From: Roseiarcus sp963823165
GTDB taxonomy: Bacteria > Pseudomonadota > Alphaproteobacteria > Rhizobiales > Beijerinckiaceae
Reading direction: 5' to 3'
DNA: 64,000 nucleotides
Assembly (NCBI GenBank): GCA_963823165.1
Contig: CAWGKV010000001.1
Location: 581,041 to 645,040, forward strand
A program made the translations under genes and the position numbers. Each line of letters opens with the position of its first letter. The stretch's first letter is position 1. The notes under the pieces were generated by a model that was not told where the DNA came from, made no database searches, and worked only from the letters and a program-made list of their open reading frames with translations. Positions 1-8,746 of this stretch are shown here, piece after piece.

Positions 1-580
1 CCTTGTGGCCGATCATGCTGTCGGCGGTGTTGACCGCCTTGTAGAGCGCCCCTCCGGTCAGCCCGCCGAGCGCGGTCCAGAAGACGGGAGCGACGACGCC
101 GTCGGAAAAATTCTCGGCGAGACTCTCGATCGCGGCGCGCGCGACGCCGACTTCGTCGAGAACGTCCGGGTTGCGCCCGACGATCATCGCGACCGCGCGG
201 CGTCCCTCCTCGAGCCCGCGGTCGAGGCCGTCCGCCACTGCGCGCACGTGCGCGTGCAGGCTGCGTTGCGCCGGCAGGCTCGCGGCCATGACGGCGAGGA
301 TCGCGAAGCCGAACGCGCCCAACGGCGCGAGCAGCCGCGTCGCGGCGACGCAAACGAGCGCTATGGGCGCCAGATAGGCCGCGAGCGCGAGCGCCCCGAG
401 GGCGCGCCCGGCGGCGAAATTCATGCCCGCCCGGTTCAGCCGCTTCTCCAGCCACGCGAGCCAGGCGCCCATCCAGGTGACGGGATGGCCGATCGCGCGA
501 TAGAGAGGCGCCGGATAGCCGACGGCCGCCTCGAGCGTGAGAGCGGCGAGCGCGAGCGGCAGGGTGTGCGAAAGAAACAT
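1..580 (-). CDS. cbiB: Adenosylcobinamide-phosphate synthase (partial, C-terminus beyond window)
   Basis: Integral membrane enzyme of late cobalamin synthesis that attaches the aminopropanol arm to adenosylcobyric acid (called CobD in aerobic-pathway bacteria, CbiB elsewhere). About 193 N-terminal residues are visible. They start MFLSHTLPLALAALTLEAA and continue with the family motif GHPVTWMGAW near residue 30. Hydrophobic helices follow, then ESLAENFSDGVVAP and NTADSMIGHK at the cut edge, both typical of the family. The start codon (578-580) overlaps the likely start of the divergent cobC, so there is no spacer between them. The divergent cobC supports the assignment. The rest of the protein lies outside the window. 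Confidence 0.9.
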   Translation of the reverse strand, partial: MFLSHTLPLALAALTLEAAVGYPAPLYRAIGHPVTWMGAWLAWLEKRLNRAGMNFAAGRALGALALAAYLAPIALVCVAATRLLAPLGAFGFAILAVMAASLPAQRSLHAHVRAVADGLDRGLEEGRRAVAMIVGRNPDVLDEVGVARAAIESLAENFSDGVVAPVFWTALGGLTGGALYKAVNTADSMIGHK

Positions 581-1601
581 GATCGCGGGGCGGATGAACT
601 CGGAAAGCGTTGCGGCCTTTGCCTATCACGGCGGCGCGCTCGACGTCGCCCGCCGGCTCGCGCCGGGCGCGGCTCAGCCGTGGATCGACCTGTCAACCGG
701 AATCAATCCGCACCCCTATCCGCTTCCCGACTTCGAGCCAGGGGCGTGGACGCGGCTGCCGGCGCGCGAGGCGCTAGCCGGACTCGAGGCCGCCGCGGCG
801 CTGCGTTACGGCGCGCCGTCCGAAGCCGTCGTCGCTGGCCCGGGCTCGCAGGCGCTGATCCAGGCGCTCGCGCGGCTCGCGCCGGGAGTGGTCGGCGTGT
901 GGGGGCCGACCTACGGCGGCCATGCGGAGGCCTTCGCCGCGGCCGGCGCGCGGATCGTACAGGCGGCGTCGCTCGAAGCGCTGGCGAAATCCGACGTCGC
1001 AATCGTCGTCAATCCCAACAACCCCGACGGACGGGTCGCGGGCCGCCGGGACCTGCTCGACCTGCACGCGCGGCTCCTGCGCCGCGGTGGGCTGCTCATC
1101 GTCGATGAAGCCTTCGCCGAATTCGACGACGAGGAAAGTCTGGCGCCCTTCCTGCCGCAGACCGGCGCCGTCATCCTGCGCTCGTTCGGCAAGACTTTTG
1201 GCCTCGCGGGCTTGAGGCTCGGCTTCGCCGTTGCTTCGCCGGACATAGGAGAGCGGCTGCGCGCCGCGCTCGGCCCCTGGCCCGTCAGCGGGCCGGCGAT
1301 CGCGATCGGGACGAAGGCGCTGGCCGACCTCGACTGGACGGCCGCGATGGGCAGAAGGCTCGGCAAGGAGGCCCGGCGCCTCGACGCGCTGCTCCTGGAA
1401 TTCGGCTGGCGCATCATCGGCGGAACCCGCCTCTTCCGCCTCGCCGCGCACGATGACGCAAGCGGGGCGTTCGGGCGCTTGCTGAGCGCCGGCATCCTGA
1501 CCCGGCCCTTCCTCGCCAGGCCCGACCGCCTGCGCTTCGGGATTCCGGGCGAGGAGGCGCATTGGGAAAGGCTTGCGGCGGCGATGGGCAATGGGCGATG
1601 A
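579..1601 (+). CDS. cobC: Threonine-phosphate decarboxylase-like aminotransferase CobC
   Basis: PLP-dependent class I/II aminotransferase-fold protein of cobalamin synthesis, thought to supply the (R)-1-amino-2-propanol (phosphate) arm used by the neighbouring CbiB. Visible features are YHGGALDVARR at the N-terminus, LSTGINPHPYP, NPNNPDGR, VDEAF, and the PLP-lysine segment SFGKTFGLAGLRLGF around residue 200. I chose the ATG at 579 because it begins just before the conserved YHGG region; ATG 594 is an equally good start and would clear the overlap with cbiB. An upstream in-frame start at 537 would run into cbiB and is less likely. The stop overlaps a HigB remnant by the sequence ATGA. Confidence 0.88.
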   Translation: MIAGRMNSESVAAFAYHGGALDVARRLAPGAAQPWIDLSTGINPHPYPLPDFEPGAWTRLPAREALAGLEAAAALRYGAPSEAVVAGPGSQALIQALARLAPGVVGVWGPTYGGHAEAFAAAGARIVQAASLEALAKSDVAIVVNPNNPDGRVAGRRDLLDLHARLLRRGGLLIVDEAFAEFDDEESLAPFLPQTGAVILRSFGKTFGLAGLRLGFAVASPDIGERLRAALGPWPVSGPAIAIGTKALADLDWTAAMGRRLGKEARRLDALLLEFGWRIIGGTRLFRLAAHDDASGAFGRLLSAGILTRPFLARPDRLRFGIPGEEAHWERLAAAMGNGR

Positions 1602-1681
1602 CGATCAACGGCCCCTGGCGAATCTGCTTCCGGTTCGAAGACGGCGACGCTTGGGACGTCGAAATTGTTGATTATCACTGA
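1598..1681 (+). pseudogene. HigB toxin remnant (last 27 codons only)
   Basis: Reads MTINGPWRICFRFEDGDAWD and then VEIVDYH before its stop. This is the C-terminal signature of RelE/HigB-type mRNA interferases, which are normally about 90 residues long. The first two thirds are missing and the reading frame begins inside the end of cobC (ATGA overlap), so the toxin fold cannot form. The antitoxin-like gene follows directly, in the usual toxin-then-antitoxin order of higBA. I infer a deletion that removed the toxin's 5' part and joined the remainder to cobC. Confidence 0.75.
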
Positions 1682-1693
1682 CGGAGCAGACAG

Positions 1694-2001
1694 ATGAAAC
1701 CGTCCATCCGGGTAAAATCCTGAGGCGCGAAATCGAGACGCGCGGCCTGTCGGCCAATGCGCTCACCATCGCCCTGCGTACGCCTTCAGGCCGCATCACC
1801 GATATTCTTAACGGCAAGCGGGGCGTTTCGCCCGAGACGGCGATGCGCCTCTCGCGCTATTTCGGCAACAGCGCGCGGTTCTGGCTCAATTTGAAGACCG
1901 CGTACGAGCTCGCCGTCGCCGAGGCGGAGCTCGGCGAGCGCATCATGTCCGAGGTCACGCCGGCCGCCTCACGCGCAACGCCCTTCGCAGACTCCCGCTG
2001 A
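1694..2001 (+). pseudogene. HigA-type XRE antitoxin, frameshifted next to its start codon
   Basis: The long reading frame gives VHPGKILRREIETRGLSANA, then a helix-turn-helix (SGRITDILNGKRGVSPETAM) and SRYFGNSARFWLNLKTAYEL, the classic HigA/VapI antitoxin. That frame has no ATG or GTG at its 5' end. The well-placed ATG at 1694 (GGAG 7-8 bases upstream) reads only MKPSIRVKS before a stop. Adding one A to the AAA run at 1697-1699 would restore M-K-T-V-H-P-G and join the two. I therefore call a one-base deletion in a short homopolymer. Alternatives are a rare CTG start at 1678 or a sequencing error. HigA normally represses its own operon and neutralises HigB, of which only a fragment is left here. 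Confidence 0.7.
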
Positions 2002-2079
2002 GGGAGCGCTTCCTCCCTCTCCTGTGTGCAACCGCCGACCGATGCTTGCCTTCCCCTGCCCCCGGCATGACGATTCTGC

Positions 2080-5000
2080 ATGCCAATTCGCGATTCGCGC
2101 GTCTTTACGATTCCCGCTGGCTCGCCTTTCCTGCCGACGCTCGCCCGCGCCCTTCTCGATGGGGAATTGATCGAGGGATTTCCGGGCTCGGGTGGGCCGC
2201 TCGCGCTCGCCGGCGCGACGATCTACGTGCCGACCCAGCGCGCCGCCGCCGCCCTCGCCGAGGCGCTGCTCGCGGCGAGCGGTGGAAAAAGCGTGCTCCT
2301 TCCGCGGATCGCGCCGCTCGGCGCCTTCGAGCCCGGCGAGGCGGCGACCTTCTTCGACCCCGACAGCGAGCAAGCGCCGCCGCGCGCGAACATCCCGCCC
2401 GCGGTCGGCGAACTCGCGCGCAGGCATGCGCTTGCGCTCCTCGTCCGCAAATGGGGGCAAGCGTTGCGCGGCGCGATCCGCGGCGCCGACGCCGACGGGC
2501 TCCGGTTCGACATGACGGAGCCGGCGCTCGTCGCCGCGAACCCGGCGCAGGCCTACGCACTGGCCGCTGATCTCGCCGCGCTGATCGACGACATGATCAT
2601 CGAGGGAATCGACTGGAGACGGCTCGAGACGCTCGCGCCGGAGGAATACGACGTCTACTGGCGCGTCACGCTCGACTTTCTCAAGATCGCCTTCGAGTAC
2701 TGGCCGGCTTGGCTCAGGGATAACGGCCTCATCGACCGCGCCAAGCGCACGGCCCTCCTCGTCAACGCCGAAATCAACGCCCTCGAGGCCGGCGCGAGGC
2801 GGGGGCCGACCATCATCGCCGGCTCAACGGGCGCGAATCGTGCGACCGCCGAGCTCATCGCCACGGTCGCCCGCAGCGACAAGGGCGCGGTCGTGCTGCC
2901 CGATCTCGACCTCAATCTCGACGAACCGGGCTGGGACATGATCGGCGCGAGCGAAGCCAGGGCACAAGGACTCGCCGTTCACCCTCAGGCGCTGCTGCAT
3001 CGGCTGATCCGGCGCATCGGCGTCAAGCGGGAGGAAGTGCGGACGCTCGGCGCGCCGGCCGCGCCGCTTGCGGCGCGCGCGGCATTCCTCAGTGAGGCCC
3101 TGCGCCCGGCAGAATCGACAGACCGGTGGCGCGAGCGCGACGCGGCGCTCTCGCCCGCCGCGATCGACGCCGCCCTCGAGGGCGTCTCGATCGTGGCCGC
3201 CGAAAACGAGACCGAAGAGGCGCTCGCGCTCGCCGTCGCCATGCGCGAAGTCCTCGAGACTCCGGGGAAGACAGCCGCGCTCATCACGCCCGATCCGTCG
3301 ATCGCCCGGCGCGTGTCGGCCGAGCTTGCGCGCTGGGGAGTCGAGGTCGAGGATTCCGCCGGACGCACGCTTGGCCAGACGGAGGCCGGCGCCCTGGCCC
3401 GGCTCGTCCTCAAGGCCGCGGTCGACCTGAGGCCGCTCACGGTTCAGGCGCTGATCGCCCACCCCTCGGCGCGCTTTGGCCGCAGGCGGACGGAATACGA
3501 AGCCGCCGCGAGGGCGCTCGAGCTCGGAATCCTCCGCGCTGCGCCGCTCGCTTCGCTCGATGACCTCGGCAAGGCTTTCGCCGCCGCGCGCGCCGCTGCT
3601 GAGGACCGGCACACGCATCCGTCGGTCCGCGCGATCGGCGAAGAGAGGCGCGTATCAGGCGAGAGGCTTGCGCATGAACTCGTCGCAGTCCTCGAGCCCC
3701 TGCGGGCGCTAACCGCCTCTGCTTCTTTACGCAGATGGTTGCTCACGCATCGCGCTGCGCTCGACTCCGTTCTCGCCGGGCCCGAAGGCTTGCGCTCGCG
3801 GCCGCAGGGGATTGAGGCGCTCGTCGCGCTCATCGAGGAATGGAGCGAGGCTGCAGGAGACGGATTCACCTGCAGCCTTCCCGAATACGCTGTGCTGTTC
3901 AACGATGCGCTCGCCGGCGTCCGGGCGCCGCCGGCGCATGGAGGCCATCCACGCTTGAGAATTCTTGGCCTGCTCGAGGCCCGCCTGCTTTCCTTCGACC
4001 GCGCGCTCGTCGCCGGCCTCGACGAGAAGGTCTGGCCGCCTGCGGTCGACACCGACGCCTTTCTCAACCGGCCGATGCGCGCCGAGCTGGGCCTCTCCGC
4101 GCCGGAGCGGCGTATCGGGCAGACGGCCCACGATTTCCTCGCCGCGCTGGGCGCGCGCGAGGCGATCCTGAGCCGGGCGAAGAAGCGTGGCGGGGAGCCG
4201 ATGGTCGCCTCGCGGTTTCTCCAACGCATCGGCGCGGCGGCCGGCGCGGACGCGATCGAGGCGGCGCAAGCGCGCGGCGAGGTTTATCTCCGATACGCCC
4301 GTGCGCTGGACAAGCCGGAGGCGATCGCGCCGGCGAAGCGGCCAGAGCCTCGGCCCCCGGTCGAACTGCGCCCGCGCTCGCTGAGCGTTACGCGAATCGA
4401 GACCCTGCGGCGCGACCCCTACGCCATTTACGCCGAGCATATCCTGAGGCTCCAGCCGCTCCCGCCGGTCGAGACCGAACTCGGGGCGCGCGAGGCGGGA
4501 GAGGCCTGGCACGGCGCGCTGCAGGATTTCGCGGAGACCTACCCCTCCGGCGCGCTGTCGCCCGACTCGCGGCAAACGCTCGTCCGCCTCGCCCGCTGGC
4601 GCTTCGCCGCACTGCTCGAGGACCCGACGTTCAGGGGCCTGACTTGGCCCAACATCGAAAAGGCGATCGACTTCGTGCTCGCTTTCGAGGCCAGGAATCG
4701 CGGTGCGATCGAGCGCATCTGGGTCGAGCAGCGCGGCGAAATAGCCTTTCCACTCAAGGACGGCGGATCGTTCAGGCTTACGGCGCGCGCCGACCGCATC
4801 GATGTTCTCTCCATCGGCGGCGCGACGCTGATCGACTACAAGAGCGGCGCGCCCCCGGGGGTCAAGGAGGTGAAGGCCGGCTTCGCGCCGCAGCTGACGT
4901 TGGAGGCAGCGATCCTCATGCGCGGCGGATTCGAGGGCCTGCCGAAGATGAGCCCGGCGCGGGCGCTTTACCTCAAGCTCGGCGGTCCCGAGGGCGGCGA

Positions 5001-5229
5001 GGAGCGGGACGCAGCCGGCGCCAGGGCGGTCGTCGCCGAACTCGCCGATAAGCATTTGGACGAACTCAAAGCCCTGCTCGATGCGTTCACGGAGCTCGGC
5101 ACGCCCTATCTTTCGCGACCCTTCCCGAAATTCGCCAGCCGCTTCTCCGACTACGATCACTTGGCCCGAGTGAAGGAATGGTCGGCGACGAGCGCCGTTG
5201 GAGACGAAACGTCCGGAGATGCCCCATGA
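2080..5229 (+). CDS. addB: AddB subunit of the AddAB helicase-nuclease
   Basis: AddB of the alphaproteobacterial type (1049 residues), partner of AddA in processing double-strand breaks to 3' tails for RecA. The N-terminus carries FTIPAGSPFLPTLARALLDG and IYVPTQRAAAAL, the family's degenerate ATP-site region. The C-terminus holds SLSVTRIETLRRDPYAIYAE and the RecB-type nuclease core LIDYKSG (Asp-X-Lys), followed by PQLTLEAAI. The stop overlaps the addA start (ATGA at 5226-5229), indicating translational coupling. No SOS box is visible upstream. In many relatives trxA follows addAB; it does not here. Confidence 0.95.
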   Translation: MPIRDSRVFTIPAGSPFLPTLARALLDGELIEGFPGSGGPLALAGATIYVPTQRAAAALAEALLAASGGKSVLLPRIAPLGAFEPGEAATFFDPDSEQAPPRANIPPAVGELARRHALALLVRKWGQALRGAIRGADADGLRFDMTEPALVAANPAQAYALAADLAALIDDMIIEGIDWRRLETLAPEEYDVYWRVTLDFLKIAFEYWPAWLRDNGLIDRAKRTALLVNAEINALEAGARRGPTIIAGSTGANRATAELIATVARSDKGAVVLPDLDLNLDEPGWDMIGASEARAQGLAVHPQALLHRLIRRIGVKREEVRTLGAPAAPLAARAAFLSEALRPAESTDRWRERDAALSPAAIDAALEGVSIVAAENETEEALALAVAMREVLETPGKTAALITPDPSIARRVSAELARWGVEVEDSAGRTLGQTEAGALARLVLKAAVDLRPLTVQALIAHPSARFGRRRTEYEAAARALELGILRAAPLASLDDLGKAFAAARAAAEDRHTHPSVRAIGEERRVSGERLAHELVAVLEPLRALTASASLRRWLLTHRAALDSVLAGPEGLRSRPQGIEALVALIEEWSEAAGDGFTCSLPEYAVLFNDALAGVRAPPAHGGHPRLRILGLLEARLLSFDRALVAGLDEKVWPPAVDTDAFLNRPMRAELGLSAPERRIGQTAHDFLAALGAREAILSRAKKRGGEPMVASRFLQRIGAAAGADAIEAAQARGEVYLRYARALDKPEAIAPAKRPEPRPPVELRPRSLSVTRIETLRRDPYAIYAEHILRLQPLPPVETELGAREAGEAWHGALQDFAETYPSGALSPDSRQTLVRLARWRFAALLEDPTFRGLTWPNIEKAIDFVLAFEARNRGAIERIWVEQRGEIAFPLKDGGSFRLTARADRIDVLSIGGATLIDYKSGAPPGVKEVKAGFAPQLTLEAAILMRGGFEGLPKMSPARALYLKLGGPEGGEERDAAGARAVVAELADKHLDELKALLDAFTELGTPYLSRPFPKFASRFSDYDHLARVKEWSATSAVGDETSGDAP

Positions 5230-8200
5230 GCCGGCCGCTCGTCATTCCGGATGGGTTGCGTAGGCTCCAGGCGAGCGCGTCGGACCCTGCCGCCTCCGCC
5301 TGGGTGTCTGCCAACGCCGGGAGCGGCAAGACGCATGTTCTGACCCAGCGGGTGCTGCGGCTGCTGCTCGAGGGCGCACCGCCGGCGCAGATCCTGGGGC
5401 TCACCTTCACCAAGGCCGCAGCCGCCAACATGGCGAGCCGCATCTTCAGAACGCTGTCCGACTGGACGAGCCTCGACGACGAGGCGCTGACCGCGGCGAT
5501 CCTCGCGTGCGGCGCCGAGAGACCCGGCCCGGCGGAGATCAGGTTTGCGAGACAATTGTTCGCCCGCACGATCGAGACCCCGGGCGGGCTCAAAATCCAG
5601 ACCCTGCACGCATTCTGCGAGCGGCTGTTGCAGCTCTTTCCGTTCGAGGCCAACGTCCCGGCGCATTTCAAGGTGATCGACGAGAGCGAGGCCGGCGATC
5701 TGATGAGCGAGGCGACCGACCGGGCGATCGCCGCCTTCGAAGCCTCCTCGGAAACCGCCGCCGCGCTGGATTTCGTCGCGCGCGAGGCCGGCGCCTTCAC
5801 TTTCGACGCGCTTCTCCGCGAGGCGCAGAATCACGCCGAGACTTTCGCCGCCTTCGGCGATGGGGCGGCGTTCGCTGCGGCGTTGCGAGGGCGGCTCGGC
5901 CTCGAGCCGGGCGCGACGAGGGCGAGCGTCGAGGCCGAAATGCTCGGCGGCGACATTGGCCGCAGGCGTCGCCAGGCCTGGGCCCAGGCGCTCGACGCCG
6001 GCAAGACGAAGGACCAGGAACTCGCAGCAAAGCTTCGCGCGACGGACGACGAAATCGAGCCTGTGGCGAGGATCGAGGCTCTGCTCGACGCCTTTTTCAT
6101 CAAGGGCGGCGAGGGCGATCCCCGCGGCGGCGAGAAGTGCTGCCTGACGACCAAGGACCTTCGCCAGCAATTTCCTTCGCTCGAAACGGACCTTCATCGC
6201 GAGCAGGACCGCCTGATCACGCTGCGGGAAAAGCGGCGCGCCGCGCAGACCCTCGAACGCAGCGAGGCCCTGTTCAGGGTCGCCAAGGCGATCCTCTCCG
6301 CCTTCGCCAGAGCCAAGTCCGAGCGCGGCGCCCTCGACTTCAACGACCAGATCACTCTGGCGCTCGGCCTGGTCGAGCGATCGAGCGCCGCCTGGGTGCT
6401 GCACAAGCTCGACTACGGGCTCGACCACCTGCTCGTAGACGAGGCGCAGGACACGTCCGCCGAGCAGTGGCGCATCATCGCGGCCCTGACGGCGGAGTTC
6501 TTCGCTGGAGCGGGGGCGCGTTCGGCAAGGCGCACCGTGTTCGCCGTCGGCGACGAGAAGCAGTCAATCTTCTCCTTCCAGGGCGCAGCGCCGGAGAAAT
6601 TCGCCGAAATGAGGCGCTTCTTCGAGAAGCGCCATCGCGAAGCGAAGCGGCCGTTCGAAACGGCGCCGCTGAACGTCTCGTTCCGCTCGGCGCCAGCCAT
6701 TCTGGCCGCGGTCGACAAGACATTCGAGTTGCCGGAGGCGTGGCGCGGCGTCGCTGCGGCAGGCGAGCCGTATCCGGCGCATGAGGCGATCCGGCGCGAG
6801 ATGAATGGCGTCGTCGAGCTGTGGCCGCCGGTCAAGCCTGCGGATGCGGCCGAGCCGGAAGACTGGCGCATGCCGCTCGACGAGCCCGCGCGCCACGACC
6901 CGCCGGTCCTCCTCGCCGGCCGGATCGCCGAGACGATCGAGCGATGGCTGAAGCCGGATACGCGCGAGCGCGTGGTCGACGAAAAGACAGGCGCGCCCCG
7001 TCGGATCCGGCCGGGAGACGTGATGATCCTGGTCCGCAGCCGTGGCGCCTTCTTCGAGGCGATGATCCGCGCGCTGAAGAGCCGGAACGTCAAGGTCGCC
7101 GGCGCCGACCGGCTGAAGCTCAGCGAGCACATTGCGGTGATGGACCTCGTCGCCGCCGGGCACGCGGCGCTGACCCCCAACGACGACCTGGCGCTCGCCT
7201 GCGTCCTCAAGTCCCCGCTGATCGGACTCGGCGAAGACGATCTCTTCAGGCTCGCGGCGGATCGGCGTGGACCGCTTTGGTCGGCGCTCGCCGCTTCGCC
7301 CGACGAGGGCGCGCGTGCGGCGGCAAGCAGGCTCGCCGCGTGGCGCGACCGTGCGAGGACCCTGACGCCCTATGCCTTCTACGCTCGGCTGCTCGGCGGG
7401 GAGGGCGGCCGAAAGGCGCTGCTTTCGCGGCTCGGTCCCGACGCGGCCGATCCGATCGACGAGTTCCTGTCCCTTGCGCTGGACCACGAGCAGGGCGAAG
7501 CGCCATCGCTCACGCTCTTCCTTGCCGAGGTCGAGGCGACCGAGGTTGCAATCAAGCGCGACATGGAGGCCGAAAGCGACGGCGTGCGCGTGTTGACGGT
7601 CCACGCGAGCAAAGGCCTCGAAGCGCCGATCGTCTTCCTGCCCGACACGTGCGGGGCTCCCGATGGCCGGCATGACCCGAAGCTCCTGTGGCTCGCACCC
7701 GCCAAGCCCGGCGACCCGCCGCTGTTCGCCTGGAGCCGGAAGGCGCCTGAAGATTGCGAAGCCCTTGCTCGCGCGCGGAGAGAAAGGCGCGACGCGGAAG
7801 CGGGCGAGCACCGCCGCCTGCTGTACGTCGCGATGACCCGGGCGGCGCAGCGGCTCATCGTCGCAGGCTTCGAGAATTCGAAGGGCCGCGCAGACGGATG
7901 CTGGCACGACCTCGTCCGGCGCGGCCTCGAGGAATCGATGATTCGGGTCCAGGCCTTCTGGGCCGTAGGGGAGACGATCCTACGCTTCGGCGAAGGGCTG
8001 ACGGCGGAGGACGATGGCGAGACGGGCGGGCTTGCCGACCCCGTAGAGCTTCCCGCATGGCTTGGCGCCAGGGCCGCGCCGGCGGCCGCCCTGGCGCCGT
8101 TGCGTCCTTCCGGCGCGGCCGGCAGGACGGGCGACAACGCGCGCGCCCTCGAAGGCCAGCTTGCCCACGCGCTTCTGCAGATGCTGCCGGACATCCCACG

Positions 8201-8669
8201 CTCGAGCCGCGACGCCGTGGCGAAGGCCTATCTCGAGGCCAACGGCGGCGCTCTCGCCGAAGAGGCGCGGCTTGCGATCGCCTCCCGGGTCGCGGCAGTC
8301 TTGGAAGCGCCGGAGCTCGCCGGCTTGTTTGGCCCCGGATCGCGCGGCGAAGTCCCTCTCGCCGGGGTCTTGCTGCGGCCGGGACGGCCGGACCTACCCT
8401 ATAGCGGCCGCCTCGACCGCATCCTTGCGACGGACGAGGCCATCCTGATCGTCGACTTCAAGCTCGGCCCGACGCCGATCCGACCCGCGAGCGCGCATGT
8501 CGCGCAGCTCGCCGTCTATCGTGCGGCTTTGCGGCCGCTCTATCCGTCGCTGCCGCTGCGCGCCGCGCTCGTCTACCTGGACGGACCGACGCTGCGGCAT
8601 ATCGAAGCGCCCGAGCTCGACGCGGCGCTCGACGCGGCGCGCGAGGCCGATTGGCAAGGCGCTCCATGA
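5226..8669 (+). CDS. addA: AddA helicase-nuclease subunit
   Basis: UvrD/RecB-family superfamily 1 helicase with a C-terminal nuclease (1147 residues). It has the Walker A motif SANAGSGKTHVLTQR near residue 30, LTFTKAAAANMASRI (motif Ia), LLVDEAQDTSAEQW (Walker B), GDEKQSIFSFQGA (motif III), VLTVHASKGLEAPIVFLPDT (motif V) and RRLLYVAMTRA (motif VI). The nuclease core near the end is ILIVDFKLGP, an Asp-Phe-Lys version of the usual DYK. The start is the ATG overlapping the addB stop; a longer frame from 5178 would only duplicate addB sequence. Together with AddB and RecA (far end of the window) it makes up the recombinational repair entry pathway. Confidence 0.96.
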   Translation: MSRPLVIPDGLRRLQASASDPAASAWVSANAGSGKTHVLTQRVLRLLLEGAPPAQILGLTFTKAAAANMASRIFRTLSDWTSLDDEALTAAILACGAERPGPAEIRFARQLFARTIETPGGLKIQTLHAFCERLLQLFPFEANVPAHFKVIDESEAGDLMSEATDRAIAAFEASSETAAALDFVAREAGAFTFDALLREAQNHAETFAAFGDGAAFAAALRGRLGLEPGATRASVEAEMLGGDIGRRRRQAWAQALDAGKTKDQELAAKLRATDDEIEPVARIEALLDAFFIKGGEGDPRGGEKCCLTTKDLRQQFPSLETDLHREQDRLITLREKRRAAQTLERSEALFRVAKAILSAFARAKSERGALDFNDQITLALGLVERSSAAWVLHKLDYGLDHLLVDEAQDTSAEQWRIIAALTAEFFAGAGARSARRTVFAVGDEKQSIFSFQGAAPEKFAEMRRFFEKRHREAKRPFETAPLNVSFRSAPAILAAVDKTFELPEAWRGVAAAGEPYPAHEAIRREMNGVVELWPPVKPADAAEPEDWRMPLDEPARHDPPVLLAGRIAETIERWLKPDTRERVVDEKTGAPRRIRPGDVMILVRSRGAFFEAMIRALKSRNVKVAGADRLKLSEHIAVMDLVAAGHAALTPNDDLALACVLKSPLIGLGEDDLFRLAADRRGPLWSALAASPDEGARAAASRLAAWRDRARTLTPYAFYARLLGGEGGRKALLSRLGPDAADPIDEFLSLALDHEQGEAPSLTLFLAEVEATEVAIKRDMEAESDGVRVLTVHASKGLEAPIVFLPDTCGAPDGRHDPKLLWLAPAKPGDPPLFAWSRKAPEDCEALARARRERRDAEAGEHRRLLYVAMTRAAQRLIVAGFENSKGRADGCWHDLVRRGLEESMIRVQAFWAVGETILRFGEGLTAEDDGETGGLADPVELPAWLGARAAPAAALAPLRPSGAAGRTGDNARALEGQLAHALLQMLPDIPRSSRDAVAKAYLEANGGALAEEARLAIASRVAAVLEAPELAGLFGPGSRGEVPLAGVLLRPGRPDLPYSGRLDRILATDEAILIVDFKLGPTPIRPASAHVAQLAVYRAALRPLYPSLPLRAALVYLDGPTLRHIEAPELDAALDAAREADWQGAP

Positions 8670-8746
8670 AACGCGCCGGCTTTTGCCATGAGCCGGAAAA
8701 GAGCTGCCTTGATGACGTCGCATTTCGTCTGCAGGTTCCGGCCCCG

